From Clostridium sp. (lineage in GTDB: Bacteria; Bacillota; Clostridia; Clostridiales; Clostridiaceae): a stretch of 64,000 nucleotides of DNA. Positions 1 to 8,518 of this stretch are shown one piece after another; position 1 is the first letter of the stretch; every line of letters starts with the position of its first letter. The position numbers and the translations under genes are program-made. The notes beneath the pieces are model-generated. The model saw only the letters and a list, made by a program, of their open reading frames with translations, made no database searches and was not told where the DNA came from. The stretch spans positions 51,282 to 115,281 of the forward strand of contig NZ_JAPFDR010000005.1 in NCBI RefSeq assembly GCF_026168755.1, in the 5' to 3' direction.

Positions 1-31
1 TTATATTATTTTAGATTGTTAAAAAAATTAC

Positions 32-60
32 TTGAAATTTTATTTTAATTGGAATATAAT
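32..60 (+). promoter_or_regulatory. Sigma-A-type promoter of the FMN riboswitch/ribU transcript
   Basis: TTGAAA at 32-37 and TATAAT at 55-60 are separated by 17 bases. The start would fall just ahead of the FMN aptamer, as expected for a riboswitch leader. Confidence 0.75.
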
Positions 61-83
61 TGTAAGTAAAATAAATAATAAAT

Positions 84-195
84 ATCTTCAGGGCAGGGTG
101 CAACTCCCTACCGGCGGTATAGCCCGCGAGCAATTTTTGCAGATTCGGTGTAACTCCGAAGCCGACAGTAAAGTCTGGATGAAAGAAGGTAATAG
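84..195 (+). promoter_or_regulatory. FMN riboswitch (RFN element)
   Basis: The conserved RFN landmarks are all visible: CTTCAGGGCAGGGTG near 86, CTCCCTACCGGCGGT near 104, AGCCCGCGAGC near 121, GATTCGGTG near 143, CTCCGAAGCCGACAGT near 155 and GTCTGGATGAAAGAAG near 173. The element binds flavin mononucleotide and normally shuts down riboflavin uptake or synthesis. The next gene is the riboflavin transporter component RibU, and a strong intrinsic terminator (301-329) sits between them, so control is most likely by transcription attenuation. Confidence 0.95.
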
Positions 196-300
196 TTAAA
201 TTATATAAATATATTATTGATAATAAGTTAATGATTTTGTAAATAAATCATAATTTTATTAGATTAGAAATTATATTTATTTTAAGACTTGTTTTTAACG

Positions 301-329
301 CCCTGATGTTTATAACATCAGGGTTTTTT
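301..329 (+). terminator. Riboswitch-controlled terminator
   Basis: A perfect 10-bp stem, CCCTGATGTT / AACATCAGGG with a 3-base loop, is followed by a run of six Ts. It lies between the FMN aptamer and ribU, and is the likely expression platform. Confidence 0.85.
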
Positions 330-426
330 ATATGTATTAAATATTGCAAATAGTACAAACTATTATCAAATATATTTTTTAACTTAGCTAATGCCCCAGA
401 GGATAACTTTTGGGAGGAGAAAGAAT

Positions 427-1011
427 ATGAATTCATCAAAAAACTTAAACAAAATGATTAAAATTTCTTTATTAGCAGCTATTGCAGTAGTATTAATGTA
501 TTTTGATTTTCCTATTATACCTGCATTTCCATGGCTTAAAATTGATTTAAGTGAGGTACCTGCATTAATGGGGGGATTTGCATATGGACCAGTTGCTGGG
601 GGAATAATAGTTATATTAAAAGTATTTTTAAGATTTTTAATAAAAGGAACGGAAACAGGATTTGTAGGAGAAACTGCAAATATTATAGTTGGACTTGCAT
701 TAGTTATTCCAGCAGCTTGGATATATAATAAAAATAAAAGTAAAAAGACTGCTATATTAGGGATGGTTATAGGTGCATTAGTTATGCAAATATTAGGGAT
801 AATTTCAAATGTATATTTCTTATTACCTGCATATGGAATGAAGTTAGAAGGGGCAGCATTAATTAATTATATTTTTGTAGGATTAGTACCTTTTAATGGA
901 GTGAAGGCATTAATATGTTGTATAGCAACATATTTATTATATAAAAGGGTATCACGTGCAATATTTAATGTTGATAGCAAGTTTGAAGTAAGAAAAAAAG
1001 AGATAGCATAA
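427..1011 (+). CDS. ribU: ECF transporter riboflavin-binding subunit RibU
   Basis: This is a membrane protein of about 194 residues with the hydrophobic pattern of an ECF-type S component (about six membrane segments). It captures riboflavin and works with a shared energizing module (EcfA/A'/T) that is not in this window. The N-terminal part resembles RibU: an early segment with FDFPIIPAFPWLKIDLSEVP, followed by ALMGGFAYGP. The start at 427 is preferred over an upstream in-frame ATG at 391 because GGGAGGAG at 412-419 is correctly spaced for 427. The FMN riboswitch upstream supports riboflavin as substrate. A shared terminator (1016-1044) follows. Confidence 0.9.
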   Translation: MNSSKNLNKMIKISLLAAIAVVLMYFDFPIIPAFPWLKIDLSEVPALMGGFAYGPVAGGIIVILKVFLRFLIKGTETGFVGETANIIVGLALVIPAAWIYNKNKSKKTAILGMVIGALVMQILGIISNVYFLLPAYGMKLEGAALINYIFVGLVPFNGVKALICCIATYLLYKRVSRAIFNVDSKFEVRKKEIA

Positions 1012-1015
1012 TAAT

Positions 1016-1044
1016 AAAAGAGGATAGAAACTCTATCCTCTTTT
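1016..1044. terminator. Bidirectional terminator between ribU and rimI
   Basis: AAAAGAGGATAGA / TCTATCCTCTTTT is a perfect 13-bp inverted repeat with A and T tracts on both sides. It serves ribU (plus strand) and the convergent tsaE-tsaB-rimI operon; the rimI stop lies inside it. Confidence 0.85.
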
Positions 1045-1479
1045 CCACATTATAATGGCATCTTCACCATTATCTGAATAATATCCTTTTCGAATACCTT
1101 CTTCTTTGAAGTTGAATTTCTTATAAAGGTTTTGAGCAGGAATATTTGAAGCTCTAACTTCTAAAGTAATATCTTCACAATTAAAAGTTTTGCACACCTC
1201 AAATAAGTTTATCAACAGATTTGATGCAATGCCTTGTTTCCTATATTTTGAGGTTACAGCTATATTTGTAATATCACCTTCCCCAGCAATTATCCACACC
1301 CCGACAAATCCAACTACTTCACCTGTGGATAAATCTTGGGCAATAACATATTTTGCTAATGGATTATTTAACTCATTATTAATGGAATCTAAAGTCCAGG
1401 GAATTGCAAAACATTCTTTGCTTAATTCATAGACACCTTTTGCATGGCTTTCATTCATAAGACTATAATCTATTTTCAT
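1033..1479 (-). CDS. rimI: Ribosomal protein S18-alanine N-acetyltransferase-like GNAT enzyme
   Basis: A 148-residue GNAT-fold acetyltransferase. The acetyl-CoA binding motif is visible in KYRKQGIASNLL (about residues 79-90), and the family C-terminal signature in NLYKKFNFKEEGIRKGYY. The length is typical for RimI. It is the third gene of tsaE-tsaB-rimI and overlaps tsaB by 17 bases. This linkage is common in Firmicutes and supports the RimI name, although the true acceptor protein cannot be read from sequence. Confidence 0.88.
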   Translation of the reverse strand: MKIDYSLMNESHAKGVYELSKECFAIPWTLDSINNELNNPLAKYVIAQDLSTGEVVGFVGVWIIAGEGDITNIAVTSKYRKQGIASNLLINLFEVCKTFNCEDITLEVRASNIPAQNLYKKFNFKEEGIRKGYYSDNGEDAIIMWKRG

Positions 1480-2179
1480 TTTTCATAGCCAACCTTTGTT
1501 CAAGTTCTCTTTCAGCTTGAGGTTTTTTAATATAAAGTGGAGCAGAGTTCATATTATCAACTTCACCGATCTTAATTTTTTCCATACCAAGCTCTCCTAA
1601 AGAAGAGGCTTTAATAATACTTAAATGATTTGGAGCAAATTCACAATTGTTAACATTTTTAGTTAAGAACTCTTTATGTTTAGATACACCATCACCAGTG
1701 AATATAACTTTTTCACCTTTTTTATTTAAGACATCTGCAAGTTCAGTTAATTCTAAAGCAGTACATTCAAGTATTTTAACTAGTTTACCATTTATATTTT
1801 TATAAAGACCTGTATAAACACTATCTCTTAATGCATCCATAATTGGGCATATTATGCCATCAAATGTAATTAAAGAGTTTGCTAATGCATCTAAACTTGA
1901 AATTGAAACATAAGGTTTGTTAGAACCCATGCTTAATCCTTTAATGGTTGCCATTCCAATTCTAAGACCAGTAAATGATCCAGGTCCCTTAGAAACTACA
2001 AAACCATCAACTTCACTTATATCAACTTGACAGTCTTTTAATAGCATTTCTATTTTTTCCATTAGGATAACAGAATGTTCTCTTTTAAAGTTTAAAGTAT
2101 ATTCACCAAGTATAAATTCATCCTTAAGTAAAGCAACTGTAGTTACTAAAGATGAAGAGTCAACGCTTAAAACTATCAT
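1463..2179 (-). CDS. tsaB: tRNA threonylcarbamoyladenosine synthesis protein TsaB
   Basis: This 238-residue ASKHA-fold protein belongs to the TsaB/YeaZ family. It starts with the phosphate-1-like MIVLSVDSSS and carries GPGSFTGLRIG at residues 65-75, the family hallmark. TsaB is a non-catalytic partner of TsaD and TsaE in forming t6A at position 37 of ANN-decoding tRNAs. It overlaps tsaE by 4 bases upstream and rimI downstream, indicating translational coupling. tsaD is not in this window. Confidence 0.95.
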   Translation of the reverse strand: MIVLSVDSSSLVTTVALLKDEFILGEYTLNFKREHSVILMEKIEMLLKDCQVDISEVDGFVVSKGPGSFTGLRIGMATIKGLSMGSNKPYVSISSLDALANSLITFDGIICPIMDALRDSVYTGLYKNINGKLVKILECTALELTELADVLNKKGEKVIFTGDGVSKHKEFLTKNVNNCEFAPNHLSIIKASSLGELGMEKIKIGEVDNMNSAPLYIKKPQAERELEQRLAMKNENRL

Positions 2180-2637
2180 ATTTTTAACTCCTTTATATAA
2201 CCATATCTTTCTCCATATGGAGTTATAGTAATTTTTCTATAATCTTCGCCTTTTTCTAATTCTTTTTCTATGTAAATATGTAAAAAATCCTTTGGAAGTA
2301 TTTCTTCTATATAGTTTGCCCACTCTATAATTGAAACTGCATCAGAAAAAATGTAATCATCAAATCCTATTGCATATATTTCATCAGGATCTGAAACTCT
2401 GTATACATCAAAATGATTTAATTTTAAACGGCCAGAATCATATTCATTTACAATAGTAAAAGTAGGGCTTGTTATATAATCCGTTATTTCCAGACCTTTA
2501 GCAATTCCCTTAGTTATATGAGTTTTGCCAGTACCTAAATCTCCAGTTAAACAAACTATGTCGCCAGATTTTAATAGTTTACCAAGGGCTATTCCAAGGT
2601 TAGTAGTTTCCTCCACGCTATTAACAGAAAAAATCAT
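2176..2637 (-). CDS. tsaE: tRNA threonylcarbamoyladenosine synthesis ATPase TsaE
   Basis: A 153-residue P-loop ATPase. The Walker A GDLGTGKT is at residues 32-39, and the family motif TSPTFTIVNEY follows near residue 56. TsaE drives turnover of the TsaB-TsaD complex in t6A biosynthesis. It is the first gene of the operon; on the minus strand a GGGAGGAT-type ribosome site lies just upstream of its start. Length is normal for the family. Confidence 0.95.
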   Translation of the reverse strand: MIFSVNSVEETTNLGIALGKLLKSGDIVCLTGDLGTGKTHITKGIAKGLEITDYITSPTFTIVNEYDSGRLKLNHFDVYRVSDPDEIYAIGFDDYIFSDAVSIIEWANYIEEILPKDFLHIYIEKELEKGEDYRKITITPYGERYGYIKELKI

Positions 2638-2730
2638 GTTAAAATCCTCCCTTTTTTAATTAACTATTTTATATTTTATCCAAAAAGTACGAAAAAGAAA
2701 AGAATAATAGAAAAATAGTAGAAAAAAATA

Positions 2731-2759
2731 TTGCTTTTATATTTAACATAATGTATAAT
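2731..2759 (+). promoter_or_regulatory. Promoter of the first tRNA-Trp gene
   Basis: TTGCTT at 2731 and TATAAT at 2754 are separated by 17 bases. The tRNA begins 13 bases after the -10 box. Confidence 0.75.
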
Positions 2760-2772
2760 ATTTTTTGTACTT

Positions 2773-2846
2773 AGGGGTATCGTATATCGGTAGTACAGTA
2801 GTCTCCAAAACTATTAGGCTAGGTTCGATTCCTAGTACCCCTGCCA
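2773..2846 (+). tRNA. tRNA-Trp (anticodon CCA), copy 1
   Basis: The cloverleaf is complete: acceptor AGGGGTA/TACCCCT, anticodon stem GTAGT/ACTAT with loop CTCCAAA (anticodon CCA), T arm CTAGG-TTCGATT-CCTAG, and an encoded 3' CCA. It is identical over all 74 bases to the copy at 5272-5345, on the other side of recQ. Confidence 0.97.
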
Positions 2847-2883
2847 AAAAAAGCTAGTAAGATTTTCTTGCTAGCTTTTTTTA
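2847..2883 (+). terminator. Terminator of tRNA-Trp copy 1
   Basis: AAGCTAGTAAGA / TCTTGCTAGCTT forms a 12-bp stem with one G-T pair, followed by a T run. It directly follows the CCA end. Confidence 0.85.
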
Positions 2884-2986
2884 TAAATTTTTTTAAAAAC
2901 TTATAAAAGAACAAATGTTTGAATAAATTTAATGATAAAGTTAATAATTAAAAAAGAAAAAAAGTTTTGAGTATTAAGGAGAATTT

Positions 2987-5185
2987 ATGGATAAGGCATT
3001 AGATATTTTAAAACAATATTATGGATACAGTTCATTTAGAGAAGGGCAAGAAGAAATAATAAGAGAAATACTGAATGGAAATGATGTTTTAACTATTATG
3101 CCTACAGGTGGGGGTAAATCAATTTGTTACCAAGTTCCTGCAATATTATTAGATGGTATAACAATAGTTATATCACCATTAATATCTCTTATGAAAGATC
3201 AAGTAGATAATATAAATAATTTAGGGATTAAGTCTGCTTATATTAATTCATCATTAAGAAATATAGAAATAAATAATATTTTAGATGAAGCTGCAAGAAA
3301 TGAAATAAAAATATTATATGTTGCACCTGAAAGATTAGAATCACAAGCTTTTTTAGAACTTATAGCTAGCATTAATGTTTCTATGGTTGCTATAGATGAG
3401 GCACATTGTGTATCACAGTGGGGACATGATTTTAGAAGTAGCTATAGAAGGATAAGTAGGGTAATTTCATTATTGAGAAATAGACCAATAGTTACAGCTT
3501 TTACAGCAACTGCTACAGATGAGGTTAGAGAAGATATAATAAATTTACTTGAATTAAATAACCCAAAGGTATTTATATCAGGGTTTGATAGAAAAAATCT
3601 TAAAATAATAATAGAAAAGGGAGTAAATAAGAAAAATTACATTTTAGATTATATAAATAATAATAGAGATGAATCAGGAATAATATATGCTTCAACAAGA
3701 AAAGAAGTAGATAATTTACATGAATTATTAAATTCAAAGGGACTGCAAGTTGAAAAATATCATGCAGGCCTTAGTGATGATTATAGAAAATCGGCTCAAG
3801 AAAATTTTATATATGATAAGTGTAATATAATAATTGCTACTAATGCTTTTGGGATGGGAATAGATAAACCAAATGTTAGATATGTAATACATTATAATAT
3901 GCCTAAAAATATTGAAGGGTATTATCAAGAAATAGGGAGAGCAGGTAGAGATGGTGAAGAAAGTGAATGTATAATGTTATTTTCACCTGGAGATGTTCAA
4001 ACACAAAAATATATTATAGATACTGCTACAGAAAGTAGTATAAGAAAAGAAAGTGAGATTTCAAAGCTACAAACTATGATAAATCTTGTATATACTCAAG
4101 AGTGTTATAGAAAGTTTATATTAAATTACTTTGGTGAGCAGTATGATGAAAAATGCAATAACTGTAGTAATTGTGAGGCACCAGGAGAATTAGTAGACAA
4201 AAGCGTTGATGCTCAAAAGGTTATTTCATGTGTCTATAGAATGAATCAAAGATTCGGAATTGGAATGGTAGTAGATGTACTTAGGGGCTCTAAGAACAAG
4301 AAGGTTTATGAACTAGGATTTGATGAATTATCAACTTATGGAATAGTAAAAAATTATACTAAGGATGAATTAACTCAATTTATTAATATGTTAATTTCCC
4401 ATGGATATTTAAACTATAATGGGGAGTATCCAGTTTTAACATTAAATAAGCAATCTATAGAGATCGTAAAGGGACAAAGGCAAGTATTTGTTAAAGAGCA
4501 AGTAGTTAAGAAAATTAAAATAGAAGAAAATGAATTATTTACTATATTAAAAGAGTTAAGAATGGATATTTCTAGAGAAGAAAAAATACCTCCATACATG
4601 GTGTTTGGTGATTCTACATTAAAAGAACTTAGTAATAGAATGCCAATAACAGATGAGCAATTCTTAGATATAAGTGGTGTTGGTAATTCTAAACTTAATA
4701 AATATGGTGAAAAGTTTATGGAAAAAATTAAAGCTTACATTGATGAAAATAATATTGAGGTAAAATGGAGCTTTATTAGTAAGAAAAATAATAATATATC
4801 ATTTGATGAAGTTTTGAATAAAGAAAAAGATAAAAAGAAAAAAGATAAATATAATAATGAAGAAAAGAAAAAATCATATGAAATAACAATTGATTTCATT
4901 AAAGCTGGTAGTTCAATAAAAGAAATTGCTAAGGAAAGGGAATTAACTTTAGTTACTGTAATGAGTCATATCCAACAATATATTTCTGAAGGAAATAAAG
5001 TAGATTTTGAAGTACCTTTAGATGAGTTTTTTAATGACGATGAAGAAAAAATAGTTTTGGGAGTTATAGATAAGGTTGGATATAATAAGCTAAAAGATAT
5101 AAAAGAAATAGTTCCTCAAGAAATAACATACGATGTAATAAGAGCCATAGTTTTAAAAAAAATTATTAACGAAGTTAATATATAA
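2987..5185 (+). CDS. recQ: RecQ-family ATP-dependent DNA helicase
   Basis: A 732-residue superfamily 2 helicase for 3'-5' unwinding in recombination and replication repair. The Walker A TGGGKS lies near residues 40-45, the DEAH box at 137-140 followed by CVSQWGHDF, and motif VI in the QEIGRAGRDG stretch. The zinc-binding cysteines of the RecQ-C region are seen in CNNCSNC, then a winged-helix part, an HRDC-like segment (about 530-600) and a C-terminal helix-turn-helix region (about 640-680) after a very lysine-rich linker. AAGGAG supports the start. The gene stands alone between two identical tRNA-Trp genes. Confidence 0.95.
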   Translation: MDKALDILKQYYGYSSFREGQEEIIREILNGNDVLTIMPTGGGKSICYQVPAILLDGITIVISPLISLMKDQVDNINNLGIKSAYINSSLRNIEINNILDEAARNEIKILYVAPERLESQAFLELIASINVSMVAIDEAHCVSQWGHDFRSSYRRISRVISLLRNRPIVTAFTATATDEVREDIINLLELNNPKVFISGFDRKNLKIIIEKGVNKKNYILDYINNNRDESGIIYASTRKEVDNLHELLNSKGLQVEKYHAGLSDDYRKSAQENFIYDKCNIIIATNAFGMGIDKPNVRYVIHYNMPKNIEGYYQEIGRAGRDGEESECIMLFSPGDVQTQKYIIDTATESSIRKESEISKLQTMINLVYTQECYRKFILNYFGEQYDEKCNNCSNCEAPGELVDKSVDAQKVISCVYRMNQRFGIGMVVDVLRGSKNKKVYELGFDELSTYGIVKNYTKDELTQFINMLISHGYLNYNGEYPVLTLNKQSIEIVKGQRQVFVKEQVVKKIKIEENELFTILKELRMDISREEKIPPYMVFGDSTLKELSNRMPITDEQFLDISGVGNSKLNKYGEKFMEKIKAYIDENNIEVKWSFISKKNNNISFDEVLNKEKDKKKKDKYNNEEKKKSYEITIDFIKAGSSIKEIAKERELTLVTVMSHIQQYISEGNKVDFEVPLDEFFNDDEEKIVLGVIDKVGYNKLKDIKEIVPQEITYDVIRAIVLKKIINEVNI

Positions 5186-5229
5186 GAGGTAGAGTTATAA
5201 GAAGATTCACGGATAAAGAAATATTTTAG

Positions 5230-5259
5230 TTGACAATAGTTATATTAACATGGTAGAAT
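5230..5259 (+). promoter_or_regulatory. Promoter of the second tRNA-Trp gene
   Basis: A perfect -35 TTGACA (5230-5235) and -10 TAGAAT (5254-5259) are separated by 18 bases, 12 bases ahead of the tRNA. Confidence 0.8.
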
Positions 5260-5271
5260 AACCATTGTTAA

Positions 5272-5345
5272 AGGGGTATCGTATATCGGTAGTACAGTAG
5301 TCTCCAAAACTATTAGGCTAGGTTCGATTCCTAGTACCCCTGCCA
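5272..5345 (+). tRNA. tRNA-Trp (anticodon CCA), copy 2
   Basis: The sequence is identical to the tRNA-Trp at 2773-2846, including the encoded CCA. It has its own promoter (5230-5259) and terminator (5346-5375), so both copies look functional. Confidence 0.97.
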
Positions 5346-5375
5346 AAAGACTTGGCAAAATTGCTAAGTCTTTTT
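5346..5375 (+). terminator. Terminator of tRNA-Trp copy 2
   Basis: AAAGACTTGGCAA / TTGCTAAGTCTTT is a stem with one G-T pair, followed by a T run. Confidence 0.85.
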
Positions 5376-5535
5376 ATATTGAAATAAAAAGGTTATGCTC
5401 TATAATTATTATAAATGATATATTAGAAAAATGTATGATATATAAGGTATAAAGTTAAGTATAAACAATTTTAGTTTAAGAACTATATAAAGTTCCATTT
5501 AATTGACAAAAAAATATTTATAATGTTAAAATTAT

Positions 5536-5579
5536 GATATTCCTAAATTAAGAATAATCTTAATTTAGGATATCTTTTT
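5536..5579 (+). promoter_or_regulatory. Terminator-like hairpin in the leader of the antiterminator gene
   Basis: CCTAAATTAAGA (5542-5553) pairs perfectly with TCTTAATTTAGG (5558-5569). Flanking GATAT/ATATC extends the stem, and TTTTT (5575-5579) follows. A hairpin plus T run in front of a BglG/LicT-type gene fits autoregulation by antitermination. I could not recognise a classical RAT sequence overlapping it. A TTGACA at 5503 with a weak -10 at 5527 would start transcription inside the hairpin, so the true promoter is uncertain. Confidence 0.5.
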
Positions 5580-5604
5580 AGTACCATAAGTAAGGAGCAA
5601 ATGT

Positions 5605-6462
5605 ATGATAGTTGAAAAAGTTTTAAATAATAATGTAGTTGTTTCAATAGATCCTACGACTAGAAAAGAAGTAATTCTTATGGGAAGCGGTATAGCATTT
5701 AATAAAAAGCCTGGGCAATTAATTGATACTAAAAGAATAGAAAAAACATTTATAGTGGATGATGAAAATTTAGGAAATAAAATAAAAAAGTTAATTAATC
5801 AAATACCAGAGGGGATATTTGAATTAACAGATGAAATAATAACACAGGCAATAGTTGAATTAAATGTTGAATTAGATAAACAAGTTTATGTTTCACTAGC
5901 AGATCATATAGCTTTTGCTGTAAAAAGATTTAAAAATGGTATTGTTATAAAAAATGAATTATTAAATGAAATAAGAAGGGTTCATAGGAATGAATTTAGA
6001 GTTTCGCTATGGGGTGTTGATCACATAAATAAAAGGTTAGGTATTCAGCTTCCAGAGGATGAAGCAGGATTTATAGCGTTACATTTTGTAAATGCCAGTT
6101 ATAAAGAAACTACAATGAAATCGGTAGAATCAACTAAGATAATAAAAAATGTATTAAATATTATTAAGTATTATTTTGCTATAGAGTTAGATGAAGATGA
6201 TTTAAATTATGATAGGTTATTAACTCACCTAAAGTATTTTGCAAAGCGTATTGTTAATAACAATCAACATAATAGTACTGATTCTAGTTTTGCAAAAGTT
6301 ATATCATCAACATATCCTGAGGCGTATGGATGTGCAATGAAGATAGGTGAATATATATTAATTCATAATAAGTATAAAGTAAATGATGATGAGCTTGTAT
6401 ATCTAACTATGCATATACAAAGAGTTATATCTGTAGCAAGAGAAAAGAAAGAAAATTTATAA
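5605..6462 (+). CDS. licT: BglG/LicT-family transcription antiterminator
   Basis: A 285-residue protein with an N-terminal co-antiterminator RNA-binding domain (about 1-57) and two PTS regulation domains. The phosphorylatable histidines fall where LicT has them: H101 and H160 in PRD1, H208 and H270 in PRD2. Such proteins bind nascent RNA and block a terminator when a PTS sugar is present. The unusual point is context: no PTS permease or glycosidase is nearby, so its target is elsewhere or is its own leader (hairpin at 5536-5579). The subfamily name licT is by similarity; the sugar is unknown. Confidence 0.85.
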   Translation: MIVEKVLNNNVVVSIDPTTRKEVILMGSGIAFNKKPGQLIDTKRIEKTFIVDDENLGNKIKKLINQIPEGIFELTDEIITQAIVELNVELDKQVYVSLADHIAFAVKRFKNGIVIKNELLNEIRRVHRNEFRVSLWGVDHINKRLGIQLPEDEAGFIALHFVNASYKETTMKSVESTKIIKNVLNIIKYYFAIELDEDDLNYDRLLTHLKYFAKRIVNNNQHNSTDSSFAKVISSTYPEAYGCAMKIGEYILIHNKYKVNDDELVYLTMHIQRVISVAREKKENL

Positions 6463-6471
6463 AGTTAAATA

Positions 6472-6512
6472 CCCTAAGCTAAAATTAAATTGCTTAGGGC
6501 TATATTTTTTTT
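6472..6512 (+). terminator. Terminator after the antiterminator gene
   Basis: CCCTAAGC / GCTTAGGG is a perfect 8-bp stem followed by a run of eight Ts. The convergent phosphatase gene ends at the T run. Confidence 0.8.
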
Positions 6513-7356
6513 AAGCTTCTTTAATCCATTCTGAATAAGGTGTAGTATAATTATTAGATTTATTTTTTGAAACATAATTATAAAAGTCTTCTAAAAATTC
6601 AAATTGAGTTTTATTATCATGAAGATTAACACCACCAACATTATATTGATATGATAATATTTGATCTAATGATAAATTATTATTATTCGTTAAAATTTGA
6701 TACATTGACATAAAAGTAGTTGTTCTACCTTCACCAGCGTCACAGTGAAAATGAAGATGCAAATCAGAAGGTTTTGTTTTAACAAATTCTACAAATTTAT
6801 CAACAATTTCAGCTGTAGGAGCACCATTATCTCTTACTGCATATCTTTTATATTCCATACCAGCTTTATTAACTACAGAAGACTCATTACTAACAAAATT
6901 TACAGTTAACTCTTTAAAAAGTACACCTGTTTTTCTATAAACATTTAAATTATCATTAAGTTTTATTTTAGATAAAAGAGCATCTTCCGTTTTGATTGTT
7001 TGTTCTGTAGTGAAACCATTATTCAAATCCTTAGTAGGATCGAAAAAGCTTATAGCATAATCATTAACTAATCCGTGAGATTCTTGTCTTAAGTCTACGA
7101 TGCAGATATTAGGTTTATTTATACTATCTCTTAAATTATTTGCTTGTTCAGATGTAAATTGAGCACTACCAGAAATATTTAAATTAGGTATATCTCTAAA
7201 TCTATCTGGCAAGCCAGTAGTTGAAGTGCTATCCCTAACAATTAAAGTTTCATTTTTTTTACTAGATAGGGCATCCAATGGAGAAGCTGATATTAAATTA
7301 ATACTTAAAACTATAAATGAAATACAAATAAATGTTTTCAAAATAAATTTTTTCAT
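6511..7356 (-). CDS. Secreted PTP-like cysteine phosphatase (phytase/inositol polyphosphatase type)
   Basis: A predicted exported protein of about 281 residues: MKKF start, hydrophobic signal segment to about residue 24, then a polar mature part. The P-loop HCDAGEGRTTTFM (nucleophile about C205) is the HCx5R active site of cysteine phosphatases. The A-G-x-GRTTTFM form is that of bacterial PTP-like phytases such as the Selenomonas enzyme. An upstream RDNGAPT stretch is where the general acid is expected. The start at 7356 is chosen over an ATG 18 bases upstream because that ATG lies within the GGAGG site. The substrate could be phytate, other inositol phosphates or phosphoprotein. Confidence 0.75.
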   Translation of the reverse strand: MKKFILKTFICISFIVLSINLISASPLDALSSKKNETLIVRDSTSTTGLPDRFRDIPNLNISGSAQFTSEQANNLRDSINKPNICIVDLRQESHGLVNDYAISFFDPTKDLNNGFTTEQTIKTEDALLSKIKLNDNLNVYRKTGVLFKELTVNFVSNESSVVNKAGMEYKRYAVRDNGAPTAEIVDKFVEFVKTKPSDLHLHFHCDAGEGRTTTFMSMYQILTNNNNLSLDQILSYQYNVGGVNLHDNKTQFEFLEDFYNYVSKNKSNNYTTPYSEWIKEA

Positions 7357-7498
7357 AATTAAAACCTCCGACATTTTATTTTATTAATAGATTTTGTATT
7401 AAATAATAAATTTATTCTAAATTACACAAAACAATATTTATATTATTAGATGAATATGGTAAAAATATTAATATAATATTTAAATTAGGAGAGATATA

Positions 7499-8449
7499 AT
7501 GAATTCTACTTATCAAGAGAGAAAATATCCAGAAAAATCATGGTCTATATCAAAAATGAAAACTTTAGAAAATTGCGAAAGAGATTATTATTATACATAC
7601 TATGGAAGTCATAATGGATGGATTTATACAAGTACAGATGAGCAAAAAATAGCATGGAGATTAAAAAAGTTGACTAATTTATGGATGTGTTTCGGAGAGG
7701 TAGTTCATAATGAAATTAGAGGGATAATAAATATATGTAAAAAAGATAAAACAAAATTTATGAATGCTACAAGGTTTAATGAAATTACTTTAAATAAGCT
7801 GAGAAATATAATACGGGAAAGTATCAATAAGTATAATACTAAAGAGTGGGATGAGTATCCTAAGGGCATAATGCTTCAAGAATATTATTATGGTGATAAA
7901 ATATCAAAGCAAATGGGAAATGAATTAAAAGAAAGATTAACTCAATGTATAAATAGTTTTTATGTTTCAAAAACATTTGAAGATATTCTAAAGCCAGAAA
8001 CAGTAATTATAGAAAATGATGAAGATATATTTAGTAGTATTAATTATGATAGTTTAAAAGTATATTCTAAAATAGATTTATTATATAAGGATTATGATGG
8101 ATATTATGTAATTGTAGATTGGAAAACAGGAAAGATATCAGATAGTGATAAGGAACAATTATTAATATATGCATGGTACGTAATGGAGGAATATGGTGTA
8201 CATTATTCTAGAATTAAAGGTAGAATAGAATATCTTTTAGATGGACATGCAGAAGAAGTAATATTTAAGCTCCAGGATATCAAATTTATAAAAGATAAGG
8301 TTTCTAATGATTTAAAAATAATAAATTATTATTTAGATGATGTAGTTCTAAATAAACCAAAGAAAAAAGAAGTGTTTCAAAAAACATTAAAAAATTATAG
8401 GTGTAGTAATTGTAAGTTTAGAATGCTATGCGATTATGATGATGTTTAA
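7499..8449 (+). CDS. PD-(D/E)XK nuclease-superfamily protein with Fe-S-type cysteines
   Basis: A 316-residue protein resembling the nuclease domain of AddB/RecB and Cas4. SISKMKTLENCERDY near the N-terminus carries C26, and the C-terminus has C302, C305 and C311 in CSNCKFRMLC. This split one-plus-three cysteine pattern binds a 4Fe-4S cluster in AddB and Cas4. The nuclease motif is probably SKIDLLYKD followed by YVIVDWKTGKIS (about residues 185-207), with a downstream Q-L-Y helix (EQLLIYAWYV). No helicase or Cas gene is adjacent, so its role is unknown. AGGAGAG precedes the start. Confidence 0.75.
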   Translation: MNSTYQERKYPEKSWSISKMKTLENCERDYYYTYYGSHNGWIYTSTDEQKIAWRLKKLTNLWMCFGEVVHNEIRGIINICKKDKTKFMNATRFNEITLNKLRNIIRESINKYNTKEWDEYPKGIMLQEYYYGDKISKQMGNELKERLTQCINSFYVSKTFEDILKPETVIIENDEDIFSSINYDSLKVYSKIDLLYKDYDGYYVIVDWKTGKISDSDKEQLLIYAWYVMEEYGVHYSRIKGRIEYLLDGHAEEVIFKLQDIKFIKDKVSNDLKIINYYLDDVVLNKPKKKEVFQKTLKNYRCSNCKFRMLCDYDDV

Positions 8450-8518
8450 AAAAATATAATTTGGATAGAACTTATAAAAATGGTTTAAGAAATTAATTTA
8501 AAGAGTAAGAGGTGAAGT

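Noticed and set aside
248..439. Minus-strand reading frame of 63 codons between the riboswitch and ribU
   Set aside because: It runs antisense through the riboswitch terminator and the ribU ribosome site and resembles no protein; it is chance in AT-rich DNA.
1190..1432. Plus-strand frame of 80 codons inside rimI
   Set aside because: It is the complement of a clear GNAT gene and has no ribosome site.
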